Shown here piece by piece: positions 48,968 through 57,416 of a stretch of 64,000 nt of DNA. This stretch comes from an uncultured Collinsella sp. GTDB lineage: Bacteria > Actinomycetota > Coriobacteriia > Coriobacteriales > Coriobacteriaceae. Below the pieces are notes generated by a model, which saw only the letters and a list, made by a program, of their open reading frames with translations, did no database searches and had not been told where the DNA came from. The translations under genes were made by a program, and so were the position numbers. Every line of letters begins with the position of its first letter. Position 1 is the stretch's first letter. The DNA is taken from assembly GCA_900541055.1 (NCBI GenBank), contig UQHZ01000001.1, positions 135,515 through 199,514 of the forward strand. The letters run 5' to 3'.

Positions 48968-51900
48968 ATGGATATGTTTGAGGACGAGCGCCAGCGCGTC
49001 TCGCATCGCCGTGGCGCAATTGCGCGCGGCGTAGCCAAGCGCGGCCTGGTGGCATTCCTGGCCTTCGCGATGGCCTTTGGCACCACACCGGCTCAGCTGT
49101 GGGCCGAGGGCGCCGAGGGCATTGCCGAGGCTGTGGCTCAGGCTGCGACGCCGGGCGAGGACGCAGCGCTTGCGGGCGGTACCGCTGAGCAGAGCGGCGC
49201 CGAGGTTTCGGATTCCGAGGGCGCGCCTGCAGCTAGTGCAGCCATAACAGAGGCAGCAACTGGCGGCGAAGGCTCGGCGACGGGGGAGAGCCCTGCCGCG
49301 AGCGAGCAGTCTTCGACGGCATCCGCTGGCCAAGCGGGATCTGCCGCCGCGGCTGCCGTTCAGACAGAGAACCCGACAGAAACCGGCGATGTCGCCAAGA
49401 AGCAGGTCGAGGTCTCGTTCTCGATTATCGGCACCGATGCTGACGGCAAGGCTCAGACCTGGGTGGCACCTACGCAGCTCAAGCTCGACGAGGGCGCGAC
49501 GGCTGCGGATGCCTTCATTAAGCTGCAGGAGAAGATGGGCCTCAAGGCGAAGTACGAACCGAACACGGCATACGGTTTCTACCTCGAAAGCATCACATCT
49601 CCGAGCGATGGTCGCACGCTTGCCTACGATCCGACGACTTATGCCTTCTGGCAGCTGTTCGTCGACGGCGCGTCTTCCTCGGTTGGCGCGAGCAGCGTCA
49701 AGCTCACCCAGGGGCAGAAGATTGAGTTTGCCTATACGGCTGGTAGCTCGTCCCCTGTCGTTAAGGACCAGGTTGCCGCAAATGTGACCGTCATTGGTCG
49801 CGATGCCCAGGGCAAGACTCAGACTTGGGTCGATAACGCGCAGTATGTGGTGACGTCCGGCTCGAGCGCACTTGACCTTACGAAGGTCGCGCTCGAGGCG
49901 AATGATATTGACGCCGTTGCTGCGGGCTCCTTCATTCTGAGCCTTAAGTACAACGGTGTTGAGCTGGGTACGCCCCAAGATTATTCGACCTATTGGCAGC
50001 TGTTTATCAACGGCAAGTCGAGTGACTATACGGCGGACAATGTCACCATCCATGCCGGCGATACCGTCACGTGGTTCTACGGTGGCTGGGGCGACCAGTT
50101 GCCGTCCGATTCTGTCCATGCTTCTGTTCAGGTTCTCGGTAAGGACAAGGACGGCAAGCAGCAGGTTTGGGCTTCGACGGGTCAGACGAGTCTCAAGGCG
50201 GGCTCTACTGCCAAGGATCTCCTTGAGCAGACCGGCCTTAAGCTCGATGCTAGCGAATCGTCTTGGGGCTGGTTCCTCAACGGTATTACTTCGCCGTTCG
50301 ACAGTAAGTCCTATGGCTGGGATGCTGCGACCAAGAGCTATTGGCGCTTCTACGTAAATGGCAAGTTCGCCGACGTTGGCGCCGGTGCCTACAAGCTCCA
50401 GGAGGGTGACGCCGTCACCTTTATGTATGGTGCTGACGCCGATGCCCTCCCCGGTCAGGTGCTTGGATCCGCCGATGTTATCGGTCCCGATGTCAACGGC
50501 AACAATACTCGCTGGGGCTCGGCAAGCAGTGTTTCTTTGCCTGAAGGCTCTACTGCCCAGAACCTTATTGAGACGGTTCTGAAGGCCAAGGGCGTTACGT
50601 ACAACGGCTCCCAGAGTGGCGAGTACTGGTTCCTCAATTCCATCAAATCGCCGTTCGAAGACAAGTCGTACGGTTATGATGCTGCGACCAATAAATATTG
50701 GCACCTGTATATCAATGGAGAGCCCTCCTTACTCTGCGCCAATCAGATTACGCTCAAGAGCGGCGATAAGGTCACGCTTGCCTATACCACCGACGATTCG
50801 CCCATGCCCGATCCCGACAAGGTTGTCGTGGACCCGAGTGCGACGACTCCTGATTGGGATGCCGAGTGGGCCGGCTACGGCAACAGTGGCAACGGTTCGA
50901 CCGTAACGGATGCCAAGACGCCTGCGCAGGCCGCCGGTCTTAAGTGGGCCTTCGATTGGAAGGCCGAGTCTGGTCAGCAGTATGCCAACTGCAGCGAACC
51001 TGTCATCGCCAACGGCTTTGTGTACATCGCGACCGAGAACGAGCTCATCAAGATCGATTCGTCCACGGGCAAAAAGGTTGCCTCTGCGCCGCTTGCCTCC
51101 AAGGTGAGCTATACCTCTCGTCCGATCTATACCAATGGCCTTATCATCGTTCCGCTCAACGGCGGTGCGGTCCAGGCGATTACTGCAGACAAGCTGATCT
51201 GCAAGTGGCTGACGCCTGGTTTGACGGACTTGACGCAGAGCTCCTGCACCGTCGTTTCGGACGGCGAGTACGTCTATGTAGGCTCGGTCGATATTTCGTA
51301 TGACGAGAATTACAACGCGACCTACGGCAACGGCTCCTTTGCGCGCATTAAGATTGCCACGGGCGAAGTTTCTTGGCAGAACATCGACCCTGCCGAGGGC
51401 TATTACTGGACTGGTGCGGCTTTGACGGATAAGTATGCCATCGTTCCTACGAGCGCGGGTACGCTTAAGTGCATTGATAAGACGACGGGCGATGTCGTTT
51501 CGACCATGAAGCTCGGCGCTGTCGCAAATGCCGATTGCATTGCCGATCCGTCCAATGGTTCGACCTTCTATCAGATGACGCACGACGGAAAGCTCCATGT
51601 GATTTCGCTTTCGGCGAAGGGCGTGCTGAGTGAACAGAAGACGGTTGATCTGGGCCTTACGAATAATCTGAGCGCCCCTGCGGTGTCTGGTGACAATCTG
51701 ATTGTCGGCGGACAGACGGCTACTGGCTCTGCTCTGGTTCTCTATAACCTGAAGACGGGTAAGACCACGATGGTCGCTGCTGCCGACGGCAAGGCGCTGC
51801 CGGCTGGCCTCAACGGTATTGCTGCTACTCCGCTGGTGAGTGTTCAGGGCGGCAAGACCTATGTGTACTTCACCGTTAACAGCGCGGATAGCAAGGATTA

Positions 51901-52720
51901 CGTCAACTACTCTGCTGGTGGTGGCGTGTATCGCTATACGCTCGGCGATGCAGAGGCGACGCAGATTTATGATGCGGCTGGTCATTACCAGTACTGTGAC
52001 TCTCCGGTCATTGCCGATGCTTCTGGCAATCTCTACTACATTAATGATTCGGGCACGCTGTTTAAACTTGGAGCTGTCGAGTCTTGGACGGTTGCCTTTA
52101 ACTCCAACGGCGGGTCTGCTTGCGACACTAAGTTTGTTGCTACGGCCGATGGCAAGCTGGTCAAGCCGGCCGATCCGACGCGCGATGGCTACACTTTCGG
52201 CGGTTGGTATACCGATGAGGCTTGTACGCAGGCGTATGACTTTAGCACGCCGGTGACGGCCGATCTGACGCTGTATGCCAAGTGGACCAAGAATGCCGTT
52301 AACCCTGGCGGTGATGGCGGCGCTGGTTCGAATGGCGGCGGCGGTTCTGGTACCGGTACTGGTTCCGGCACTGGCGCTGGCGCGGGTTCTGGCTCCGGCT
52401 CGAAGGGCGGCGCTATTGCCCCGGGCAAGAAGCCGGTGACCAAGACGACGGTGTCGACCAAGACCGAGACCAAGGACAACAAGTCCGACAAGAAGTCCGA
52501 CAAGAAGTCTGACAACAAGTCTGACAAGAAGGACAGCAAGTCCGACAAGAAGTCCGATTCCAAGTCCGATACGGGTGCTGCTTCTACGATCACTGCTAAG
52601 AAGTCCTCTAGTGCTTCCGAGCAGGAGACTGGCACCAACCCGCTCGCTATTGTTGGCGTTGCCGCCGGCGTCATCGGTCTCGCCATCGTTGGCGTGTTCG
52701 TGTTCACCAAACGTCGGTAG
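48968..52720 (+). CDS. Surface protein with four DUF4430 repeats and a PQQ-like propeller
   Basis: A 1250-residue exported protein under a cobalamin riboswitch. ATG 48968 follows AGGAGA; ATG 48887 in the same frame is an alternative. The signal helix is GLVAFLAFAMAFGTTPAQLW. After an Ala/Ser/Glu-rich linker come four DUF4430 repeats (about 146-260, 270-374, 381-487, 496-611), each ending in a YWxLFINGK-like strand and a GDxVTxxY-like strand. A PQQ/WD-type beta-propeller (about 624-1034) and one Flg_new/Listeria-Bacteroides repeat (GYTFGGWYTDEACTQAYDF) follow. A Gly/Ser linker, a Lys-Ser-Asp repeat tract and a C-terminal helix with KRR complete it. DUF4430 resembles the cobalamin-contacting domain of transcobalamins, so surface corrinoid capture is inferred. 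Confidence 0.82.
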   Translation: MDMFEDERQRVSHRRGAIARGVAKRGLVAFLAFAMAFGTTPAQLWAEGAEGIAEAVAQAATPGEDAALAGGTAEQSGAEVSDSEGAPAASAAITEAATGGEGSATGESPAASEQSSTASAGQAGSAAAAAVQTENPTETGDVAKKQVEVSFSIIGTDADGKAQTWVAPTQLKLDEGATAADAFIKLQEKMGLKAKYEPNTAYGFYLESITSPSDGRTLAYDPTTYAFWQLFVDGASSSVGASSVKLTQGQKIEFAYTAGSSSPVVKDQVAANVTVIGRDAQGKTQTWVDNAQYVVTSGSSALDLTKVALEANDIDAVAAGSFILSLKYNGVELGTPQDYSTYWQLFINGKSSDYTADNVTIHAGDTVTWFYGGWGDQLPSDSVHASVQVLGKDKDGKQQVWASTGQTSLKAGSTAKDLLEQTGLKLDASESSWGWFLNGITSPFDSKSYGWDAATKSYWRFYVNGKFADVGAGAYKLQEGDAVTFMYGADADALPGQVLGSADVIGPDVNGNNTRWGSASSVSLPEGSTAQNLIETVLKAKGVTYNGSQSGEYWFLNSIKSPFEDKSYGYDAATNKYWHLYINGEPSLLCANQITLKSGDKVTLAYTTDDSPMPDPDKVVVDPSATTPDWDAEWAGYGNSGNGSTVTDAKTPAQAAGLKWAFDWKAESGQQYANCSEPVIANGFVYIATENELIKIDSSTGKKVASAPLASKVSYTSRPIYTNGLIIVPLNGGAVQAITADKLICKWLTPGLTDLTQSSCTVVSDGEYVYVGSVDISYDENYNATYGNGSFARIKIATGEVSWQNIDPAEGYYWTGAALTDKYAIVPTSAGTLKCIDKTTGDVVSTMKLGAVANADCIADPSNGSTFYQMTHDGKLHVISLSAKGVLSEQKTVDLGLTNNLSAPAVSGDNLIVGGQTATGSALVLYNLKTGKTTMVAAADGKALPAGLNGIAATPLVSVQGGKTYVYFTVNSADSKDYVNYSAGGGVYRYTLGDAEATQIYDAAGHYQYCDSPVIADASGNLYYINDSGTLFKLGAVESWTVAFNSNGGSACDTKFVATADGKLVKPADPTRDGYTFGGWYTDEACTQAYDFSTPVTADLTLYAKWTKNAVNPGGDGGAGSNGGGGSGTGTGSGTGAGAGSGSGSKGGAIAPGKKPVTKTTVSTKTETKDNKSDKKSDKKSDNKSDKKDSKSDKKSDSKSDTGAASTITAKKSSSASEQETGTNPLAIVGVAAGVIGLAIVGVFVFTKRR

Positions 52721-52729
52721 GTGAGGGTT

Positions 52730-53605
52730 GTGTCCAATAAATCCAAGGACGCTGACCCCAAGCAACCAGATTCCTCGTTCATTCAGTTCGACGATGCAAA
52801 GCAACAGGGCGCCGCTTCGGCGGCGTCCGTATCTCGTCGCAAGGCGCTCCTTGGCGTTCTTGCTGTCGCGTGCACCATTCTGATCGTCGTCTCGCTGGGC
52901 TTTGTCCATCCCTCCGAGAGCGGTGCTTGGTCCATTGATTGGATCGTCCAGACCGTGGCGGGGGAGAGCATCGTCGCCAAGGATGGCAATGGGTCCGGCT
53001 CGACTGTCGCTTCGGGCAAGGCCGGGTCCAAGGATTCCAAATCTTCTGATGATACGAATGACGGGTCTAGGGGTTCTGACAAATCTGACTCCAAGAAAGA
53101 TTCCGAGTCTTCGGACAAGGAATCGGACAAGAACTCGGATAGCAAGAAGTCCGGCGAAAAAGGAGCGGGAAATAAAAAGACTGACAACAGTCAGTCGGCT
53201 TCTCAGAATTCGGCAACGTCCGGTGGGCCTTCTGCCGTTCCTGATAACAGTAATGCCCCCTCGGGCAACCAGAGCGTCTCTCAGGAGTCTAGCTACGTTA
53301 CCGTGACTGTCTCGGTTACTTCGAGCGCTGTGGGCAATCCTGTGTCCGCTGGTGGTACCTACACCTTTAATGAGGGAGCAACTGCCTACGACGCTCTCTG
53401 CGCGCTGGGTATTTCTATAAATGCGCGTGGCTCGTCGTTTGGCACTTATGTTGCCGCCATCGGTGGCCTGGCCGAGAAGGATGAAAACTATGGAAGCGGT
53501 AGCGGCTGGTGTTATTCCGTCAACGGCACAACGCCCATGACAGCCTGCAGCAACTACGTTCTCTCAAACGGCGACAACGTGGTCTGGTATTACGTGACAG
53601 GCTAG
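52730..53605 (+). CDS. Membrane-anchored DUF4430 protein
   Basis: A 291-residue protein directly after the larger DUF4430 gene and presumably in the same B12-controlled operon. GTG 52730 is chosen because GGTGAGGG precedes it; GTG 52721 is an alternative. A basic stretch (SVSRRK) and one helix (ALLGVLAVACTILIVVSLGF, about 39-58) anchor it. A long Ser/Lys/Asp-rich linker follows, then one DUF4430 domain (about 187-291) with GATAYDALCALGISINARGS, GSGSGWCYSVNG and GDNVVWYYVTG. It could act as a second, membrane-proximal binding partner. Confidence 0.82.
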   Translation: MSNKSKDADPKQPDSSFIQFDDAKQQGAASAASVSRRKALLGVLAVACTILIVVSLGFVHPSESGAWSIDWIVQTVAGESIVAKDGNGSGSTVASGKAGSKDSKSSDDTNDGSRGSDKSDSKKDSESSDKESDKNSDSKKSGEKGAGNKKTDNSQSASQNSATSGGPSAVPDNSNAPSGNQSVSQESSYVTVTVSVTSSAVGNPVSAGGTYTFNEGATAYDALCALGISINARGSSFGTYVAAIGGLAEKDENYGSGSGWCYSVNGTTPMTACSNYVLSNGDNVVWYYVTG

Positions 53606-53625
53606 GGGCCTCGACATATCGCATC

Positions 53626-53665
53626 AAACGGGCGGTTCGGACAAACATCCGAGACGCCCGTTTTT
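53626..53665 (+). terminator. Terminator after DUF4430 operon
   Basis: AAACGGGCG (53626-53634) pairs with CGCCCGTTT, with an inner TCGGA/TCCGA pair, followed by TTTTT. Confidence 0.88.
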
Positions 53666-53670
53666 ATGCG

Positions 53671-53965
53671 AATGGGACGTCATTTCCCAATCGAGGCTCA
53701 ACCGGAAATTGCATCCCGCCCTGTAGGCGAATTCCGGGACGCAGTTTCCCGTTGGGGCGGGTTTCGGAAAGCGTGTTCCGCTCTGAGGGCTCATTCCGGG
53801 ATAGACTTTCCGAAGCAGCGCCCATTGGGAAGCTGCGGACCGTATTGGGCATCGATTTTGGGATGCGCTTTCCGCTAGAGCCACGTTGTGGAAGCTGTGT
53901 CCCGTTCTGAGGCTGCAATCTGGGACGCGCTTTCCGCGGGGCGACCATGGGGAAACTACTACCCA
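53671..53965. repeat. Array of ten alternating inverted cores, 62-bp period
   Basis: Cores related to GGGACGCGCTTTCC start at 53674, 53736, 53798, 53860 and 53922. Cores in the opposite sense (GGAAAGCGTGTTCC-like) start at 53704, 53766, 53827, 53890 and 53951. Steps alternate 30, 32, 30, 32, 29, 33, 30, 32, 29. Each neighbouring pair can form a hairpin of about 14 bp with a loop of about 16. The units have diverged from each other, and several frames stay open through the array, which is why spurious ORFs appear. It lies between the DUF4430 terminator and the terminator of a convergent GtrA gene. Confidence 0.85.
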
Positions 53966-54014
53966 TTCCGACGCTGCGGCCCGCCTTGTGCGCCTTCCTC
54001 GGCAGGCTCTGCAA

Positions 54015-54053
54015 ACAAAAAAAACCGGTTGGAACGGGAATTCCAACCGGTTA
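54015..54053 (-). terminator. Terminator after gtrA-like gene
   Basis: On the minus strand AACCGGTTGGA pairs with TCCAACCGGTT followed by a run of T (plus strand AAAAAAAA). It lies 26 bp after the GtrA stop. Confidence 0.9.
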
Positions 54054-54078
54054 TACATTCAAGCAAATAGTGAATCGA

Positions 54079-54486
54079 CTACGACCGTGCGCCCTCGAGG
54101 AAGAAGCGGCGGCTGAAGTAGTTGTACCAGGTGACGAGGAACGTGGCGATGGCCTTCATGGCTTGGTAGCCGATGCTCAAAAACGTGACGCCCACAAACA
54201 TGTACAGGTCGTTGAGGCCCAGGCCGATCACCGACAGGATGGTGAAGATCGTGAACTCGCGCTTGCGGCTCATGCCTTCGCGGTGGTCGAACACGTACTT
54301 CATGCTGAGCCAGTAGTTGACCACGACGGACGTGATAAACGAAACCGTGGTGCTCATCAAATAGTCGAGGTGGAACAGCTCGACGAGCGCAATGAGCATA
54401 CCCCAGTCGATGCCAAAGGAGATAAGACCCACGACAGCGAACTTGAGGAATTGCTTAGTATGAGGTTGTGCCAGTGCCTTGCGCAC
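54079..54486 (-). CDS. GtrA family membrane protein
   Basis: A 135-residue protein with four membrane helices. The conserved FLKFAVVGLISFGIDWGML start, NYWLSMKYVFDHREGMSRKREF in the middle and the C-terminal FFLEG are typical of GtrA, which assists flipping of lipid-linked sugars. It is one of two related genes in tandem; here no glycosyltransferase lies adjacent, so the partner must be elsewhere. Confidence 0.9.
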   Translation of the reverse strand: MRKALAQPHTKQFLKFAVVGLISFGIDWGMLIALVELFHLDYLMSTTVSFITSVVVNYWLSMKYVFDHREGMSRKREFTIFTILSVIGLGLNDLYMFVGVTFLSIGYQAMKAIATFLVTWYNYFSRRFFLEGARS

Positions 54487-54637
54487 GTAATCACATCCAA
54501 TGCGTTGATGAATCGAGCAGAGGATACTTTAGAGCTTTTGCATGAGAAACGTAAGGTCTTTGGCAAGAACTATACGAACTCGCCAAATTTGCAAGAGACA
54601 ATCCGCAAACGTCGTAAATCCTTCCGTAAACGAGCAA

Positions 54638-54681
54638 GGCCCACGAACAACGCAGCGCTCGACGTGCGCCGTCCGTGGGCC
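54638..54681. other. Hairpin between the two gtrA-like genes
   Basis: GGCCCACG (54638-54645) pairs with CGTGGGCC (54674-54681). No T-run follows on either strand. It may weaken read-through between the two GtrA genes. The rest of 54487-54705 shows nothing else clear. Confidence 0.35.
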
Positions 54682-54705
54682 CCGTAGTGCAACGAGGAGG
54701 TCGAG

Positions 54706-55101
54706 CTACTTGGTCTCGTCGCCCTCCAGGAAGATCTTTCGGGTCACAAAGTTGTAGACCATAACAAGCGCGGTGGCGCAAATCTTGGCGATATTGGCCT
54801 CGAGCCCCAGGCCGGCGTTGAGCGCCAGCACGATGCCGTCGTTGAGCGCCAAGCCGATCACGGATAGCACGACAAAGATAATGAACTCGCGGCGGCGGCT
54901 CATGCCCTCCTTGTGCGCAAACACGTACTTCATGCTCGCGACGTAGTTAAAGATGAGCGAGACGATAAAGCCGCTGGTATTGGCGATCAGGATATTAAGG
55001 CCCAGGCCGTAGTGGAGCAGATTCATGATGCCAAAGTCGATGACCGTGGCGACGACGCCGACGACGCCAAACTTCATGATCTGCGCAAGGAGCTTTTGCA
55101 T
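54706..55101 (-). CDS. GtrA family membrane protein, second copy
   Basis: A 131-residue four-helix protein. ATG 55101 follows AAGGCAGG; a TTG start at 55164 would give 152 residues. It aligns with the first GtrA throughout, sharing SMKYVFAHKEGMSRRREF, LSVIGLALND and RKIFLEGDE, so the two are tandem duplicates that have diverged. It follows fbp on the same strand with an 80-bp gap. Confidence 0.88.
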   Translation of the reverse strand: MQKLLAQIMKFGVVGVVATVIDFGIMNLLHYGLGLNILIANTSGFIVSLIFNYVASMKYVFAHKEGMSRRREFIIFVVLSVIGLALNDGIVLALNAGLGLEANIAKICATALVMVYNFVTRKIFLEGDETK

Positions 55102-55179
55102 GGTACCTGCCTTAGGGTGGCGCCGCAGCGCCGTGGGGATGACAAACTCAGCAAGTTTAGCCAATCCGCGCAGGCGGGG

Positions 55180-57096
55180 CTAGGCGCGCTCCTCGATAGC
55201 ACCGTTTCTATATGCATCGAGCAGTTGGCGCAGGTCCTGGATTTGGCTGCGGATCTTGGCACCCGTATCGGTGTCGCTTACCATGCGGCGGCGGTCGGCC
55301 TCGTCAAAGCGGTTGGTCTCGCTCTCGATGTCTACATTGCGGGTAAGTGCCTCGGCAACCGTGGTAAAGGCTTGGTGCGACTTAAGGCGACATCCGCGCG
55401 AGCTGGAGATAAGCGTGTAGCCGGCGATGCCCGTCTTGGGGTGGTAGGCGCGGCAGAAGCCGCCATCGATGACCAGCAGCTTGCCCTCGGCGCGGATGGG
55501 CTGCTCGCCCTTGGTGGTTTTAACGGGTGTGTGTCCGTTGATGATGTGGCCGGTCGGCGAACATGCCATGGGGGCAACGCCGAACTCGCGCATGATGTCG
55601 TCGCAGACCGAGGGCGACTTGGTTAGCGTAAAGTACGGCTCCATCGGCTCGACCCAGGTGCTCTTATCGGCGATATAGGCGCGCTCAAAGGTACGCACCA
55701 GGCGTCCGCTGGCGGGTGAGTTAAAGCCGATCCACAGGTGCCACATCCAGTCGAGGGCATCGCGGTCGCCGACGCGCCAGGCGCGGCGGGCGATGCGGTC
55801 GCAAAAATCGAGATAATCGCGGCCAGCGTGCCAGGTGCCCATGCAGTTCATGCCGCTAAAGGTACCGTCCTCGTTGAGCGGCACGCAGCCGTGGAACAGC
55901 AGATTGCCGTTGGCGACCTTATACATTGAGCCGTGGGTGTAGAGGAAATCGATATGGCGATGCAGGTGATCGGCGGTGACAAACTCGGACACGAGCTTGT
56001 CGATGATGTGTTGCTCCTGGGGCGTGAGCGTGTAGGGGTCCGTCGGGTCGACGGTGGGGAAGTCGTTGGTCGTGAGCGGCCACACGCTGCCGTCGGCAAG
56101 CGTGACTGTGCCGGTGTCGTGATTGATCTTGTCGAGCAGCAGGCGGTCGGTCATGTCGAACTCGGGGTGACGCTGGATAATCTGGCCCTCGAGTTTAAAG
56201 AGCAGCACGTTGATGGCCTTGATCAGCGGGGTGATGGACTCACCGGCAGTGTAGGTGGCATCGGCAAAGGCGACGAGCTCGCGCAGCGAGATGCCGTAGT
56301 CGTTCTCGAGGATCTCGTAATTGTCGTAGCGCAGGTTGTTGCGCAGCACCGTGGCGATGCAGGCGGGCTCACCGGCCGCAGCGCCCATCCACAGTAGGTC
56401 GTGGTTACCCCACTGGATGTCGAGCGAATGGTAGGTGAGCAGACGGTCCATAATCTTGGCCGCACCGCCGCCGCGGTCGAAGATATCGCCCACCAGGTGC
56501 AGGTGGTCGACGGCGAGGCGCTTGATGAGCGAGGCGAGCGACTCGATAAAGTCGTCGGCGCTGGCGGTCTCCAAGATGGATTCGATAATGCGCTCGTGAT
56601 AACGCACGCGGTAGTTGTTCTCATCCGGATGCGTGTGCAGCAGCTCGTCGATGATGTAGGCGTAATCGCGCGGGATGGCCTTACGCACCTTGGAGCGGGT
56701 ATAGCGGCTCGAAAGCGAGCGGGCAACCACAATGAGTTGGTCGAGCATAGTCTTGTACCAGGTGGGCGAGTCCTCGTGCTGGCTGCGGACCAGCTCGATC
56801 TTCTCGCGCGGGTAGTAGATGAGCGTGCACAGCTCGCCCTTTTCGTCAAAGGTGAGCGTGTCGCCAAAGATCTCGTCGACATGTTCGCGCACGACACCCG
56901 AGCAGTTGTTGAGGATGTGCATAAAGGCTTCGTACTCGCCGTGCACGTCGCTCATAAAATGCTCGGTGCCTTTGGGCAGGTTGAGAATGGCCGAGAGATT
57001 GATGATCTCGGTAAACGCGGATTGCTCGGTAGGAAATTGTCTCGACAGCAGGCGCAGATACTTAAAGTCTTGCGGGTTGCGATCGAATGCGACCAT
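55180..57096 (-). CDS. fbp: Fructose-1,6-bisphosphatase class III
   Basis: A 638-residue gluconeogenic enzyme. ATG 57096 follows GGAAGGTG. The metallophosphatase motifs are HFMSDVHGEYEAFMHILNN, VGDIFDRGGGAAK and WGNHDLLWMGAA, typical of the Firmicutes-type class III enzyme. The C-terminal part contains NGHTPVKTTKGEQPIRAEGK. Length is normal for the family. The promoter region carries an inverted repeat at 57124-57153, so it is likely regulated. Confidence 0.95.
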   Translation of the reverse strand: MVAFDRNPQDFKYLRLLSRQFPTEQSAFTEIINLSAILNLPKGTEHFMSDVHGEYEAFMHILNNCSGVVREHVDEIFGDTLTFDEKGELCTLIYYPREKIELVRSQHEDSPTWYKTMLDQLIVVARSLSSRYTRSKVRKAIPRDYAYIIDELLHTHPDENNYRVRYHERIIESILETASADDFIESLASLIKRLAVDHLHLVGDIFDRGGGAAKIMDRLLTYHSLDIQWGNHDLLWMGAAAGEPACIATVLRNNLRYDNYEILENDYGISLRELVAFADATYTAGESITPLIKAINVLLFKLEGQIIQRHPEFDMTDRLLLDKINHDTGTVTLADGSVWPLTTNDFPTVDPTDPYTLTPQEQHIIDKLVSEFVTADHLHRHIDFLYTHGSMYKVANGNLLFHGCVPLNEDGTFSGMNCMGTWHAGRDYLDFCDRIARRAWRVGDRDALDWMWHLWIGFNSPASGRLVRTFERAYIADKSTWVEPMEPYFTLTKSPSVCDDIMREFGVAPMACSPTGHIINGHTPVKTTKGEQPIRAEGKLLVIDGGFCRAYHPKTGIAGYTLISSSRGCRLKSHQAFTTVAEALTRNVDIESETNRFDEADRRRMVSDTDTGAKIRSQIQDLRQLLDAYRNGAIEERA

Positions 57097-57123
57097 GAAA
57101 CACCTTCCGATGGGGCTGGTAAA

Positions 57124-57153
57124 ACTGATAAACAGCGTCAAACGTTTATCAGT
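57124..57153 (-). promoter_or_regulatory. fbp promoter operator
   Basis: ACTGATAAAC and GTTTATCAGT are perfect 10-bp arms 10 bp apart, 28 bp upstream of the fbp start. The loop holds TTGACG on the minus strand. A repressor overlapping the promoter is likely. Confidence 0.5.
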
Positions 57154-57320
57154 ATGCGCCGCTTTTGTTTCGATTTTGCGCCAGCGGCTGAATTGTCGGC
57201 TGAATGGTTTGGTAAATCGATTTAGTGAAGGTAGATGTGTTGGTTGGGTGGAGACGACAGAGGGTGTTTTCTCAGATATTTATGCGTGGGGCCGGTGGAG
57301 ACGATGGTGGTAAAGATGTT

Positions 57321-57351
57321 CACTATTTTTGGTTCGATTTGGTAAATAGTG
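57321..57351. promoter_or_regulatory. Second palindrome in the fbp/degV gap
   Basis: CACTATTT (57321-57328) and AAATAGTG (57344-57351) are perfect complements, 30 bp upstream of the degV -10 box. Candidate regulator site for degV. The rest of the 320-bp gap has nothing further. Confidence 0.4.
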
Positions 57352-57379
57352 GACATATGTACCGCATTTAGGCTCACTG

Positions 57380-57388
57380 TGCGATAAT
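57380..57388 (+). promoter_or_regulatory. degV promoter, extended -10
   Basis: TGCGATAAT ends at 57388, about 28 bp before the degV start. No -35 is clear. Confidence 0.45.
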
Positions 57389-57416
57389 TTGCGCAACAAT
57401 GAGTAAGGAGCCTCAT

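Noticed and set aside
48650..50704. 684-residue minus-strand frame over the riboswitch and DUF4430 gene
   Set aside because: It is antisense to a riboswitch and a well-defined exported protein; no motif.
53671..53965. CRISPR array
   Set aside because: Units are divergent, alternate in orientation, and there are no identical repeats separated by unique spacers; no cas genes in the window.
53624..54058. Open frames of 116-144 residues through the 62-bp array
   Set aside because: Several frames on both strands stay open because the unit is short and repeated; no ribosome site, and two terminators lie at the ends.
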